Origin: Bacillota bacterium
GTDB lineage: Bacteria > Bacillota > Clostridia > Peptostreptococcales > Anaerovoracaceae
DNA: 64,000 bases
Direction of reading: 5' to 3'
NCBI GenBank assembly: GCA_030536355.1
Contig: JAUNQD010000004.1
Coordinates: 1-64,000 of the forward strand
Positions 45,890 to 54,556 of the stretch are shown here, piece after piece. The position numbers and the translations under genes were made by a program. Numbering within the stretch: position 1 is the first letter of the stretch; the number at the start of each line of letters is the position of its first letter. The notes under the pieces were generated by a model. It saw nothing but the letters and a program-made list of their open reading frames with translations. It did no database searches and was not told the DNA's origin.

Positions 45890-46155
45890 GTGCTACCATA
45901 GAAACACGGTAGGCGGTTAGCCACAGCCGTTACAACTGCAATTATGGCGAAAAACCCAAAACGCATTGTAAAGGAGGTGGGAAACATTTCCCCGCTTAGG
46001 CGGGACAGGCTACATATGAGGAATTCTCGATCATTATTGGCATCGCCATGTTGGTCGTAGCAATTATAAATGTGCAAAGAAAAAAGTAACCGCCCAAATT
46101 GCCAAAGGATAGGTTACTTTTGTAATACTGTCGGCTAACCGTCTATCGGTAGCAC
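45890..46155 (+). ncRNA. Toxin-type mRNA with complementary ends (candidate type I toxin-antitoxin locus)
   Basis: The 5' end GTGCTACC (45890-45897) is the exact complement of GGTAGCAC (46148-46155), which is followed by TTTTATTT. A second pair, CGGTTAGCC-ACAG (45914-45926) and CTGTCGGCTAACCG (46128-46141), pairs with one bulge. An AAAGGAGGTGGG ribosome-like site is at 45970-45981, next to a CCCGC/GCGGG hairpin (45991-46004). End pairing that closes the message is a known feature of type I toxin mRNAs. This and the adjacent opposite promoter account for the gap between glk and the permease gene (45833-46204), which has no other gene. Confidence 0.55.
46000..46089 (+). pseudogene. Short hydrophobic holin-like toxin frame lacking a standard start
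   Basis: The frame encodes 29 residues including TYEEFSIIIGIAMLVVAI and a basic QRKK end: a single membrane helix with a charged tail, like the putative holin-like type I toxins of Firmicutes. A TAG precedes it directly (45997-45999) and no ATG, GTG or TTG occurs before the internal ATG at 46048. The upstream ribosome-like site opens a different frame (a one-base shift). It may be decayed, or need an unusual start. Its stop lies in the hairpin shared with the antisense RNA. Confidence 0.5.
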
Positions 46156-46162
46156 TTTTATT
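46078..46162 (-). ncRNA. Candidate antisense RNA (type I antitoxin)
   Basis: Predicted to start near 46162 from the opposite promoter and end at GGTTAC-TTTTTT, after the stem AAAAGTAACC/GGTTACTTTT (46082-46091 and 46112-46121). It would be about 85 nt and fully complementary to the 3' part of the toxin-like message. No coding gene follows it on this strand until rpsO. Confidence 0.5.
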
Positions 46163-46168
46163 TCCCTT

Positions 46169-46197
46169 ATTATACTTAAAAGACACACGAAAATCAA
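46169..46197 (-). promoter_or_regulatory. Orphan minus-strand promoter reading into the toxin-like element
   Basis: TTGATT (46192-46197) and a perfect TATAAT (46169-46174), 17 bp apart on the minus strand, lie immediately after the stop of the permease gene and serve no gene. This is best explained as the antisense RNA promoter. Confidence 0.65.
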
Positions 46198-46204
46198 TGC
46201 CAAT

Positions 46205-46984
46205 CTAACACAAACTATACTTCCTCTCCAATATCTTGACGCTTCCAACCAACAACACTACTCCGAATATCACAGGAACAACAATGCTGATCACAGTTGA
46301 AAAAATCGTTACAACATCACCTGATATGATCATATCCACCCCTGTTGTGGCCGCCATTATACCAAGCAATACAGCTGTCGAACCAAATACCACTCCTGCT
46401 GTAGTTATACCGCTATTTCTCTGCGGATCGATCAAATGTCTAACTATAGCTCCCATCTGAAACACTCCACAGAATAAAATACCTAATGATAAAACTTCTA
46501 GCGGAAGCAACACCAGTGCTACAGAAAGGCTTATAAGCTGGCCGCGGTCATAAACTATCTCTTCTACGATCAAAGTATTATTTTCAATCGCATCAGCATA
46601 TCCTGACATTACCTGCAGTAAGCCACCTCCGATATTGCCAAAGCCCAATCCCATATCCCATGTACCTGTAACCAGTGACGATATACCAAGTGCCACCCAT
46701 ACAAATATGAAGCTCACCATTATGTATAAACATGCTGCGATGGTTTTACCCAACACCACATTTTTCATTGACATAGGCACTGCCATATATGTATATGCTT
46801 CCTCTCCAAACAAACTCCTATCAAACAGATCCCTATAAGCAATCAACAAATACATAAATGCTATGATCACTGCCGGTATCGTTAAAAAATCCATTATTAT
46901 AAATGCGAACACAAGAAAACCAAAGTATTTTGATGCATGTCTCTCACATATTTTCATATTCATTTTTATCGATCTATCTAACAT
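46205..46984 (-). CDS. ABC-2-type membrane permease (first system)
   Basis: This is a 259-residue protein with about six helices and no soluble domain. The opening MLDRSIKMNMKICERHASKYFGFLVFA and the internal MSMKNVVLGKTIAACLYI (near residue 75) resemble membrane subunits of ABC-2 exporters. The ATG at 46984 lies behind a G-rich site; a GTG three codons earlier overlaps the upstream gene. It is the last gene of the GntR-led operon, paired with a related permease three genes earlier, so the two probably form a heterodimer around the ATPase. The substrate is unknown. Confidence 0.7.
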   Translation of the reverse strand: MLDRSIKMNMKICERHASKYFGFLVFAFIIMDFLTIPAVIIAFMYLLIAYRDLFDRSLFGEEAYTYMAVPMSMKNVVLGKTIAACLYIMVSFIFVWVALGISSLVTGTWDMGLGFGNIGGGLLQVMSGYADAIENNTLIVEEIVYDRGQLISLSVALVLLPLEVLSLGILFCGVFQMGAIVRHLIDPQRNSGITTAGVVFGSTAVLLGIMAATTGVDMIISGDVVTIFSTVISIVVPVIFGVVLLVGSVKILERKYSLC

Positions 46985-46989
46985 ACCCC

Positions 46990-47469
46990 TCACCTGCCTT
47001 TTACTTTAGCTATGCCTAATACACGGCCGTAATCTATAACCTCATATTTCCCGCCGTCACCTCTCACATCAAGCTCGTCAATTTGAGTTCTGATATTGTT
47101 GCCGTTTTCATCTTCGATAACAACGCCTGGCGGATCATATACTGTTCTGACAAAACCTCCCCCGATATCTTCCACCTCTTTAAACGGACCTGCAATAACG
47201 ATCTTTCCCTTTTCATCATAGATATTGTAATAGTTTCTCCCTTCATCAAAGATAAAAAGATCACTATCCTCGATCACCTTGATATCCTCCACACTGTCAT
47301 AGGCAGTGTCAACGATATAAGTCCACTCAAGTTCCGTCATCTCGCGGTTTCTCTCAGCGACCTCATCAAAACTCACAACTATGCTGATCCCCACCACCAG
47401 CATCCATACTACTATGATGGCGACGATCACCTCTATCGCTCTCGTTTTTGTATATCTGTTCCCCTTCAT
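46990..47469 (-). CDS. Single-helix anchored protein of the first ABC operon
   Basis: The 159-residue protein has a basic N terminus, one membrane helix (about residues 13-34) and an acidic extracytoplasmic part. The latter contains short beta-strand-like repeats (YNIYDEKGKIVIAGPFKEVEDIG) that resemble the WG-like repeats of the larger protein in the same operon. I do not recognise a named family. It lies 2 bp after the ATPase gene. It could be an accessory or sensor part of the transporter. Confidence 0.65.
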   Translation of the reverse strand: MKGNRYTKTRAIEVIVAIIVVWMLVVGISIVVSFDEVAERNREMTELEWTYIVDTAYDSVEDIKVIEDSDLFIFDEGRNYYNIYDEKGKIVIAGPFKEVEDIGGGFVRTVYDPPGVVIEDENGNNIRTQIDELDVRGDGGKYEVIDYGRVLGIAKVKGR

Positions 47470-47471
47470 AT

Positions 47472-48179
47472 CTACATCCCCCTGACGATTTCCTCCAGTG
47501 GCTTACCATGTTTCTCAATCAGTTCTTCGCAGATACCGCTGCCGATGATCCTGCCTTCTTTCAGCACTACCACTCTGTCAAACAACCTCTCCATCTCATG
47601 GATCTGATGAGTCACCACTATCATACTGCTTTCAGGATCGAAGTTATCGAGGATCGCATCCATCACAACTTCCCTCGCATTACCATCAACACCTCCGATA
47701 GGCTCATCCAGCAGATACAGCCTCGCCTTTCTCGCCATGACGAGACTCAGCTGCACCTTTTCCACCATGCCCTTTGACATTTCCTTAAAAGGCTTCTCCG
47801 CCTCCAGCCCGAACCTTTGCAAAAGCTCCCGGCACTTTTCTTCGCTGAAATCATCGAAGTATGTACGATAGAACTCGATGACCTCCTCCGGAGTTTTTTC
47901 GTTTGCAAAGCGCACTTTGTCCGGCAGGTATGAGACTTTCGCCTTGGTAATATGTGACGGCTTGTCGCCGTCTATCTCTGCGGCTCCGCCGTACTCCATG
48001 TAAAGCCCGGCTAAAACTTTCAAGAGCGTTGTCTTGCCGCTGCCGTTTTCGCCAAGCAAACCTATTATTTCGCCCTTTGGAAAATCGATAGTGATATCAT
48101 CCAGAGCTGTAACTTCTTTGAATCTTTTCGTAAGTCCGCTTATCCTAACCAGCGGTTTTTCTTGTACTAATGTAAGCAT
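47472..48179 (-). CDS. ABC transporter ATP-binding protein (first system)
   Basis: The 235-residue ATPase energises the neighbouring permeases. Walker A GENGSGKT is at residues 43-50 and Walker B LLDEP at 156-160, with the switch histidine in VVTHQ. The signature is MSKGM (134-138) in place of LSGGQ, as in some YtrB/BcrA-type ATPases, which are found with YtrA-like GntR regulators. AGGAG precedes the ATG. It lies between the two permease genes in the operon. Confidence 0.92.
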   Translation of the reverse strand: MLTLVQEKPLVRISGLTKRFKEVTALDDITIDFPKGEIIGLLGENGSGKTTLLKVLAGLYMEYGGAAEIDGDKPSHITKAKVSYLPDKVRFANEKTPEEVIEFYRTYFDDFSEEKCRELLQRFGLEAEKPFKEMSKGMVEKVQLSLVMARKARLYLLDEPIGGVDGNAREVVMDAILDNFDPESSMIVVTHQIHEMERLFDRVVVLKEGRIIGSGICEELIEKHGKPLEEIVRGM

Positions 48180-48201
48180 ATTTTTCTCCTAATCCACAAC
48201 T

Positions 48202-48981
48202 TCAATTGAGTGAATACTTTGTCTCTAACAACTTCGCCGAATGCACCATGATCCCATATGATGCACCGAGTTTCAGCACTCCTGCTATTATCAGCTGTAC
48301 TATGGCTAGATCATTTTTGAAGAACAAACCCGGGAGCCATACACACAGGAATGTGAACGCGATGTATATGATCACTGCTGCTAATGCGACACCGATTGCG
48401 ACAGTTATCTTCTCTCTTTGAGGCTCTAGGATGTTTCTGATTATAATTGCGTAAAAAGCGCCGGCGCTGATAAGTAGACTTTCTATCATCACTCCTATAT
48501 ATATAGTTCCAAAAATGAAAATCACCGATTCCGTAGATATCATATTTTCTGATAGGATCTCATGCATGTTGATGAATGCAGTAATGCTCACTCTAACGAT
48601 ATCATTATATACTGACCCTCCTGAGTTGAAGAAATGTATCATAAAATAGTCATAATAGAGCACAGCTATAAGAACAGAGATCGTACAGTACATAAAAGCT
48701 GTAATTACCTTGCCTTTTACTAAATCTATATATGGCACTGGAATGGTCATGTATTGATACGCATATTCACCAAATACGCTTTTGTTGAAAACATGGTTCA
48801 TTGGAATCACTGTCAAGAATACAAATGACAACATGAGCATAATCAATATTCCTATCCAAGCGGCAGTAATTTGTATGAAAACAATACACAGCATTGTCAA
48901 TACACATATACATATTGATACGACAATAGACGGTTTGGGAACTAATTTTTGATTCATGTTAACAACCTCTTGCAATCTCAT
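48202..48981 (-). CDS. ABC-2-type membrane permease, partner of the first system
   Basis: This hydrophobic protein of up to 259 residues has about six helices. The segment YMTIPVPYIDLVKGKVITAFMY (near residue 70-90) has the same pattern as the other permease in this operon, so they are divergent paralogues. Two starts are plausible: the ATG at 48981 (GGAGG 10 bp upstream, inside the preceding gene) and the ATG at 48957 (AGAGG 8 bp upstream). It lies 2 bp after the WG-like protein gene. Confidence 0.7.
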   Translation of the reverse strand: MRLQEVVNMNQKLVPKPSIVVSICICVLTMLCIVFIQITAAWIGILIMLMLSFVFLTVIPMNHVFNKSVFGEYAYQYMTIPVPYIDLVKGKVITAFMYCTISVLIAVLYYDYFMIHFFNSGGSVYNDIVRVSITAFINMHEILSENMISTESVIFIFGTIYIGVMIESLLISAGAFYAIIIRNILEPQREKITVAIGVALAAVIIYIAFTFLCVWLPGLFFKNDLAIVQLIIAGVLKLGASYGIMVHSAKLLETKYSLN

Positions 48982-48983
48982 GA

Positions 48984-50171
48984 TCAGTTCACCTCCAGTC
49001 TAATAATTCCACACCCTGTATCACTGTTTATCATTATATTTTCAGTTTCCGGAAGGAATATGAGATCATCATAAATTGCCGGAAGTATCACGTTGTTGTT
49101 TCCGCCTTTTATTCCGTATTTAACCATGCCATATTCCTCTTTCTCCACAAAAACTACCCACTCTAAATTTTCTATAAAATAATTCTTCTCGGAGATTCTG
49201 TTTCTATCAATAAATTCTCCATCTTCGGAATAATAGAGAACATCATAGATATTATTTATTGAGGCAAACCCAATATTGCAATCTTTACCTTTGGAAACAG
49301 TAATTGTATTGTTATATGCAAGATCTCCATCCCTTTCATATTTAGAGATACACTTTATGAGTTTCTCATCTTTAACTTCAAACAGTTCTCCATCCTCATT
49401 TAGAACTATATATGAATCCTCAGCGATTACTCCTGCCTCTTTTACCACATACAAGCCGTCACCTTGACAAATAAGCTGATATTCTTTTCCCTTATATAAC
49501 GGTTCAAAGTTTTCGTCCACAAAAAAACCTTTCGGTGTTACAGACTCATCTTCTTCAGAATAATTCGCAGAATACCAGTTCATTTGAGTTAAGACCATTC
49601 TGGTTGCAATACTTCCCTCGCTGACAACAGTTTTGCTTATATACCAGTTACCATCGTCAAGTCTTACAGCATTATAATAATCGTTATACTCTTTTACGAC
49701 CTCACCACTTACTGCATCTATGATAACAAAGCCTTCGGATGAGTCTTCAAACGCGTCGTCTCCGTATTTTAAGAAATATTTATCTCCAGCATATGCATAA
49801 GAATAACTTATACGGTTGAATGAACTCACTTCTTTGCCATCAAGATCCATGAGTATCCACTTATCTGCTGTTGCCGCAGCTAAATAATCTCCACCATTAT
49901 ATTCTGTAGCAAAGAACTTACAAGGCAGAATCTCATTCCCGTTTTTATCTATAAGGCCCAACCCTTTGTTGCTATTCACACCAATGTAATATCGATCACG
50001 ATTCCCCTTAAGACTCACACCAATCGCATCGCTTCCCAGATGACTTACCCAACTGTAATTGTTAGTCACTTGATTGTAATCATCTATCTCATCATAGTCA
50101 GATATCAAATGCCAACACATATATGCTGATAATATGCATAAAGCTATAACAATTGACTTCAACTCTCTCAT
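48984..50171 (-). CDS. Membrane-anchored WG-repeat-like protein
   Basis: The 395-residue protein has an N-terminal helix (about residues 5-22) without a lipobox, then a beta-rich domain with weak repeats of the WG/KWG type: GLIDKNGNEILPC near residue 72, ILMDLDGKEV near 106 and VILPAIYDDLIF near 365. Such repeats are thought to fold as propeller-like binding domains. It is probably exposed outside the membrane. It is the second gene of the GntR-led operon. The function is unknown; substrate or ligand recognition for the transporter is possible. Confidence 0.65.
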   Translation of the reverse strand: MRELKSIVIALCILSAYMCWHLISDYDEIDDYNQVTNNYSWVSHLGSDAIGVSLKGNRDRYYIGVNSNKGLGLIDKNGNEILPCKFFATEYNGGDYLAAATADKWILMDLDGKEVSSFNRISYSYAYAGDKYFLKYGDDAFEDSSEGFVIIDAVSGEVVKEYNDYYNAVRLDDGNWYISKTVVSEGSIATRMVLTQMNWYSANYSEEDESVTPKGFFVDENFEPLYKGKEYQLICQGDGLYVVKEAGVIAEDSYIVLNEDGELFEVKDEKLIKCISKYERDGDLAYNNTITVSKGKDCNIGFASINNIYDVLYYSEDGEFIDRNRISEKNYFIENLEWVVFVEKEEYGMVKYGIKGGNNNVILPAIYDDLIFLPETENIMINSDTGCGIIRLEVN

Positions 50172-50211
50172 CGTCCGACCTCCTTTCCCAAACAGTAAGC
50201 AGATTCCACCT

Positions 50212-50604
50212 CTAGCCTAGTTTTCTTTCCTGCAGAGAATATACTTCCCCTACCTTTTCACGAAAAAACTTTTCGGCTTCCTTAAGATCAAAACCCAGCT
50301 CCATCAGCTTGCTGCAGCATTCCTGAACAGCTTCTTCTGCCTGTTCTTCTCTCATCTTCTCGATCGTATTACTGCTGTCAGTCACGAATCTTCCGGTATT
50401 TCTGTGTGAACTGAGGATGCCTTCCCTCTCCAGCTCATGCAAAGCGCGCTGTACTGTATTTGGATTCACGCCCATCTCCGATGCATACTCTCTTACCGAC
50501 TTCACTTTCTGTCCCGGCTTCAATATCCCTGCTGCGATCTCGCTGCTGATGTGATCCATGATCTGCAGGTATATAGCCTTACCTTCTATCCAATCCATAG
50601 CCAT
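50212..50604 (-). CDS. YtrA-type GntR family transcriptional regulator
   Basis: This is a 130-residue regulator with a winged helix (about residues 10-75, including VREYASEMGVNPNTVQRALHELEREG) and only a short helical C terminus, as in the YtrA subfamily that controls ABC transporter operons. The ATG at 50604 has GGAGGT 5 bp upstream; the longer frame lacks a site. It leads the first ABC operon and has a perfect inverted repeat upstream, very probably its own operator. Confidence 0.9.
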   Translation of the reverse strand: MAMDWIEGKAIYLQIMDHISSEIAAGILKPGQKVKSVREYASEMGVNPNTVQRALHELEREGILSSHRNTGRFVTDSSNTIEKMREEQAEEAVQECCSKLMELGFDLKEAEKFFREKVGEVYSLQERKLG

Positions 50605-50663
50605 ACTTACCTCCTTTTTCACTACCCTCTTCATTCCTAACTATATATATTTCTGCAAAACAA

Positions 50664-50705
50664 AAATGTATTAGTGTATTATTTAATTAGTACACTAATA
50701 CATTT
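50664..50705 (-). promoter_or_regulatory. Perfect 15-bp inverted repeat, candidate GntR operator
   Basis: AAATGTATTAGTGTA and TACACTAATACATTT are exact complements around a 12-base AT spacer. The core AGTGTA-N-TACACT is like YtrA-type operators. A TTGACA -35 (minus strand, 50715-50720) lies just upstream, so bound protein would cover the -10 region. Confidence 0.75.
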
Positions 50706-50742
50706 GAACCGATTTGTCAACAGTTTTTATAATTTAGCGGTC

Positions 50743-52407
50743 TTACCACTTGACCCAGTTCTCACTCCCGACAGGCACTATGCTATTTCCAGGGTCTGAA
50801 AGTTCATTTTTTAAAAGACCTCTGTAGGCTAGGCCATCTTTGTCAATGACTGCAACTTCGAGGGCAGCTAGTCTATCGTTTTTGTTCGTATCGCTTAGCA
50901 TATTCAAATCCTTTGACGGCGGGTTCTGCACCAACGCCACCTTACCGTCGGTCGATACAACAGCTAACCCGAAATCTACTCCGCAATGGTATTTGCCGTA
51001 GGAGTTTTTCTTAGATGCCATCTTATCTGTGAAGAATGTATCATCAAAGTCACTTGATATCTTACCGCTATAAATCATATCGTAATCGATTTCTTTATTT
51101 CCTGTTTCACCAATCTCTCTCCTAACAAGTACTGCCACATAATCCTCATGATTTGTCGCTACAAGACTTCCATCCTCACCCCACGCATAAGTCATCATTT
51201 CTGATGTAGGGAATATTTCTACAATTCCATCTGATGTCCATGAATCTGCATCTATCATTTCAACGAAATACTTGCCGTCTTTGACCGAAAAAATTGCCAA
51301 ATACCTATTATCCTCTGAAAGACTCATTTCCACATATTCAGCAGTCTCATCGATGGCATATATCATCGATATATCATCATGCATAGGGATCAGATCAGGA
51401 ACAGCTACAACTCTGGGGCCCATCTCTACAGTAGTTGACTCCTCTTCAATCGGCAGCTCATAAACACCATATCCTCCGCATATTTGAGAAACATCAACAG
51501 GTTTCCCCTTCGCTGTCCTGTTATTGACGATAAATAGCAGTTTATTATTATCCTTTTCTTCCTGCAATGCCATGATAGGATCGAACTCATAATAGTCGCT
51601 CTTCCCATCAAACAGCTTGGTAACTTCTGTATTATATCCCAAAGCAATTTCCGGATTATATTCTTCTGCCTTAGAAACTTCGTATTTGTGATATTCGTTA
51701 TCTATCACAGGTATCTTGAATATATCATTAAGCGATGTATATAATGCCACATCACGATCATATGCTGCACCGTTTTCAGGTGAAAGGTTTCCCTTGACAT
51801 CATATATCTTTAGTCCGTTCAATGCGCTTCCGGAATCATATCGCTGTGCACCGAATTGAAAGCTGAAACAGACAGGATAGTAGTCTAAATAGTTGCCCAG
51901 CCGTATTTCTCCCGATTCGGCTTTGCCGCTTTCGGCTACACGCTCCTGTACCTTCTCGAAAAATGCATGTATCTCTTTTTCCTGCAGTCCATTCAGGCTC
52001 TCGTAGTCAAGCTCAGTAACAAACGATTCTGTATCCCATCCTGTGAAACGAATATCCTCATAAAGAGTTGTTTTCACTGTCTTTGTCAGATCACCTTTGC
52101 CAAATGATTTATCTCTTTGGATATCATCGAAGATGGAGTTTTCTTCAGCTTCCAATATCTCACCGCGTTTGAAATCAGACTCAGACTTGCCGCTACTGTA
52201 ATCATAGCTGTTTATCCAGTGTAGATCATCGCCTGAATCGGCCCTGAAACCTACACTTATGCCTTCTGCCGCTTTACGATCGCCAACCAAAGTTTCTTCC
52301 GTAAGCTTAGCCTCGCTGATCTCAGCATCTACGAAAACGCAGCCGTATATTATCCCGCCAACAGAAAGCAGCGTCAGCAGTATGAACAAAATAATAGATT
52401 TCTTCAT
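50743..52407 (-). CDS. Large single-anchor extracytoplasmic protein of the second ABC operon
   Basis: The 554-residue protein has one N-terminal helix (about residues 4-25) and a long acidic extracytoplasmic domain; the cysteine in GGIIYGCVF might be a lipobox-like site but the preceding residues fit poorly. The C-terminal half contains strands such as EMSLSEDNRYLAIFSVKDGKYFVEMIDA, suggesting a propeller-like fold. I do not recognise a family. Its ATG overlaps the ATPase stop as ATGA. It is the last gene of the operon and is probably an accessory of the exporter. Confidence 0.6.
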   Translation of the reverse strand: MKKSIILFILLTLLSVGGIIYGCVFVDAEISEAKLTEETLVGDRKAAEGISVGFRADSGDDLHWINSYDYSSGKSESDFKRGEILEAEENSIFDDIQRDKSFGKGDLTKTVKTTLYEDIRFTGWDTESFVTELDYESLNGLQEKEIHAFFEKVQERVAESGKAESGEIRLGNYLDYYPVCFSFQFGAQRYDSGSALNGLKIYDVKGNLSPENGAAYDRDVALYTSLNDIFKIPVIDNEYHKYEVSKAEEYNPEIALGYNTEVTKLFDGKSDYYEFDPIMALQEEKDNNKLLFIVNNRTAKGKPVDVSQICGGYGVYELPIEEESTTVEMGPRVVAVPDLIPMHDDISMIYAIDETAEYVEMSLSEDNRYLAIFSVKDGKYFVEMIDADSWTSDGIVEIFPTSEMMTYAWGEDGSLVATNHEDYVAVLVRREIGETGNKEIDYDMIYSGKISSDFDDTFFTDKMASKKNSYGKYHCGVDFGLAVVSTDGKVALVQNPPSKDLNMLSDTNKNDRLAALEVAVIDKDGLAYRGLLKNELSDPGNSIVPVGSENWVKW

Positions 52408-53126
52408 TTCATCTGCCCTATAGCCTTTCTAATACGATCTGCCCTGTAATCATACTTTTCCTTCACTATATCGATCAAAGTCCTACCGGACTTCTCTATT
52501 TCCGCAACGCTCAAGTCATCGATAATCTCACTTTTTCTGATAAGGATGGCCCTGTCGATGTAGTCTGCGATTTCTTCGATAAGGTGGGTTGAGATTATCA
52601 CTGTTTCATTTTCATCAACGACGCTCATCAGCACTTCATAGAAGTCCTCTCTGTTGAACACATCATTTCCCGCAAAAGGCTCATCCATGAAAACAAAATC
52701 TGCGCCCTGACTGATAGCAAGGACTACTTCAAACTGATTCTGCTGTCCTAAGCTGAAATCACTTAATCTTTTCTTTGTCGGAAGCTCGAAGAATTCCATC
52801 AAGGCTTCGTATCTCCTCTCATTGAACTTAGGAAACTGCATCTTATAAAACAGCTTGTGGTCATCTGCTGTAATTGATGGGAAGAAAGAGTGGTCCCCTG
52901 TAGCATAAGACAGCCTGTAGATATTACTGCTATCTATCTTTTCTCCGTCCAAGGTTATCTCTCCCTCAAAAGTCAGAAATCCCATGATACACTTCATCAA
53001 TGTGGTTTTGCCTGCACCGTTAGCCCCGAAAAGACCTATTATCTGCCCTTTTGGAATCGTGATATTACAATCCGAAAGTGCAGTTTTATCTTTATATCTC
53101 TTAGATACATTTTTGATCTCTATCAT
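52404..53126 (-). CDS. ABC transporter ATP-binding protein (second system)
   Basis: The 240-residue ATPase has Walker A GANGAGKT at residues 34-41, the signature SLGQQ near 125-129, Walker B FMDEP at 146-150 and the H-loop STHLIEE. It is a BcrA/YtrB-like subunit. It lies between the 460-residue permease gene (13 bp upstream) and the anchored protein gene (ATGA overlap), so all three probably act as one export or signalling complex. The substrate is unknown. Confidence 0.92.
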   Translation of the reverse strand: MIEIKNVSKRYKDKTALSDCNITIPKGQIIGLFGANGAGKTTLMKCIMGFLTFEGEITLDGEKIDSSNIYRLSYATGDHSFFPSITADDHKLFYKMQFPKFNERRYEALMEFFELPTKKRLSDFSLGQQNQFEVVLAISQGADFVFMDEPFAGNDVFNREDFYEVLMSVVDENETVIISTHLIEEIADYIDRAILIRKSEIIDDLSVAEIEKSGRTLIDIVKEKYDYRADRIRKAIGQMK

Positions 53127-53139
53127 CTTTTGACCTCCA

Positions 53140-54522
53140 TTAGAACGGTATGATATGCGACAGGTAATCGACAGGAAGCGCTATATCCGGAGTCATGAAA
53201 ATATACAGACACAGATCGACCAATACCTGCACGATCATGACTGCGACGATCATCATCGCCTGTACCGCAGGACCTATCCAGATAGTTCGACTATACTCTC
53301 TCGTATCCGGAAGCCGTTTCATAACATAAACGCTTTTCGTAGTCTTGTTGTAATACAGATGATTCCAGTATGCCTGCAGAAACAGTGCCAACAAAACCGC
53401 CAGTATATATCCATAAAATGAATGTTCCTGAAGTTCCCAGAAATACGGCATCACTACTGATGGATCTATGGTCATACCTTTGGTTGCCGCCTCGATTTCT
53501 TTTATCTGAAGCATATATTTTCCGTAGAATACAAAGTGCCCTGTTGCCCCGATGAAAAGGCATGCGCCGAAGAAAGCATTTACTTTTTCCATATTGATGC
53601 CGAGAGGCATATATCTTCTTCTGAGTCGGAACGGATCGAACCTTCGAATACCCTTTTTCTTGATGCGCTCCGCTCCCTTTTCATATCTCTCTATGATCAG
53701 GTCTTGGCCGGAAGTATCATAGATATCTTCGGAAGTATTCACTTGGAGAAACACATCATCGTCGTATTCCGTGCTGTCCATATCTACGATACCGTCGTGC
53801 TTGTTTACCTTGAACGGATCGCCCTTAGGACGCTTCTCTCTGAAAATCACATCTGCAAATGAAAGGGCAGCATAGAGAAAAACAACAAGAAGCGCGAAAA
53901 TCATGTAACTGTTCTTCGGATAAAACGACCATACAATTATCGCAGGAACAATTATCAGTGCCACTCCCGCTGACGGCGTACCATTGTGCCAGCTAAGATA
54001 ACAGCCGCGCGCACATTCGCCTGAAAAAGCCAAGACAACGACCACATCAAAGGTTATCACAAGAGGATGAGATGTAGGTATCAGCGCATGACCTATCTCT
54101 GTCTGCAAAAATTCCAGAGCCAGCCTCGTATCCGGATCAGTAGCACCTGTGCCGGTGACATCTAATCTGCCGATGATATATATAGATGCTATGGCAGCGA
54201 ACCAAAAAATCGCTATCACCATCAAATAATAAACGAACATCGTAAGGTAAGACCTTAACGGTGAGTGACATAGTCTTCTTATGGTGTATCCTGTAGTGGA
54301 GCAATCACCCTTTACTGCCTTCTTGCCATTGAAAGATGTTACCATAGCCATCATTCCCAATACTAAAGCTGATATAAACACAACCACCGGTACGATCCCG
54401 TCCAGAGACCGAATAATAAACATATATGCCAATAATGATACCGCTAAAGCAGCTGCTATAAGAATCAGTTTTTTGCAGCTCGCTCTGTTGTATAAATAGA
54501 CTAATGATAGGTACTTATTCAT
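53140..54522 (-). CDS. Large membrane permease of the second ABC system
   Basis: The 460-residue protein has about ten hydrophobic segments with a charged soluble loop (about residues 225-300) rich in Asp and Arg in the middle. It does not closely resemble the permeases of the first system. I infer a transporter role from its hydrophobicity and from its place directly before the ATPase gene. It lies 34 bp after the XRE regulator gene. Confidence 0.65.
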   Translation of the reverse strand: MNKYLSLVYLYNRASCKKLILIAAALAVSLLAYMFIIRSLDGIVPVVVFISALVLGMMAMVTSFNGKKAVKGDCSTTGYTIRRLCHSPLRSYLTMFVYYLMVIAIFWFAAIASIYIIGRLDVTGTGATDPDTRLALEFLQTEIGHALIPTSHPLVITFDVVVVLAFSGECARGCYLSWHNGTPSAGVALIIVPAIIVWSFYPKNSYMIFALLVVFLYAALSFADVIFREKRPKGDPFKVNKHDGIVDMDSTEYDDDVFLQVNTSEDIYDTSGQDLIIERYEKGAERIKKKGIRRFDPFRLRRRYMPLGINMEKVNAFFGACLFIGATGHFVFYGKYMLQIKEIEAATKGMTIDPSVVMPYFWELQEHSFYGYILAVLLALFLQAYWNHLYYNKTTKSVYVMKRLPDTREYSRTIWIGPAVQAMMIVAVMIVQVLVDLCLYIFMTPDIALPVDYLSHIIPF

Positions 54523-54556
54523 TGGATGTCTCCCTCGTCATCGTTGCAGAAATCTT

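Noticed and set aside
45877-46077. 66-codon minus-strand frame across the toxin-like element
   Set aside because: It has no ribosome site, and the predicted antisense RNA ends before most of it. It is not supported as a gene.
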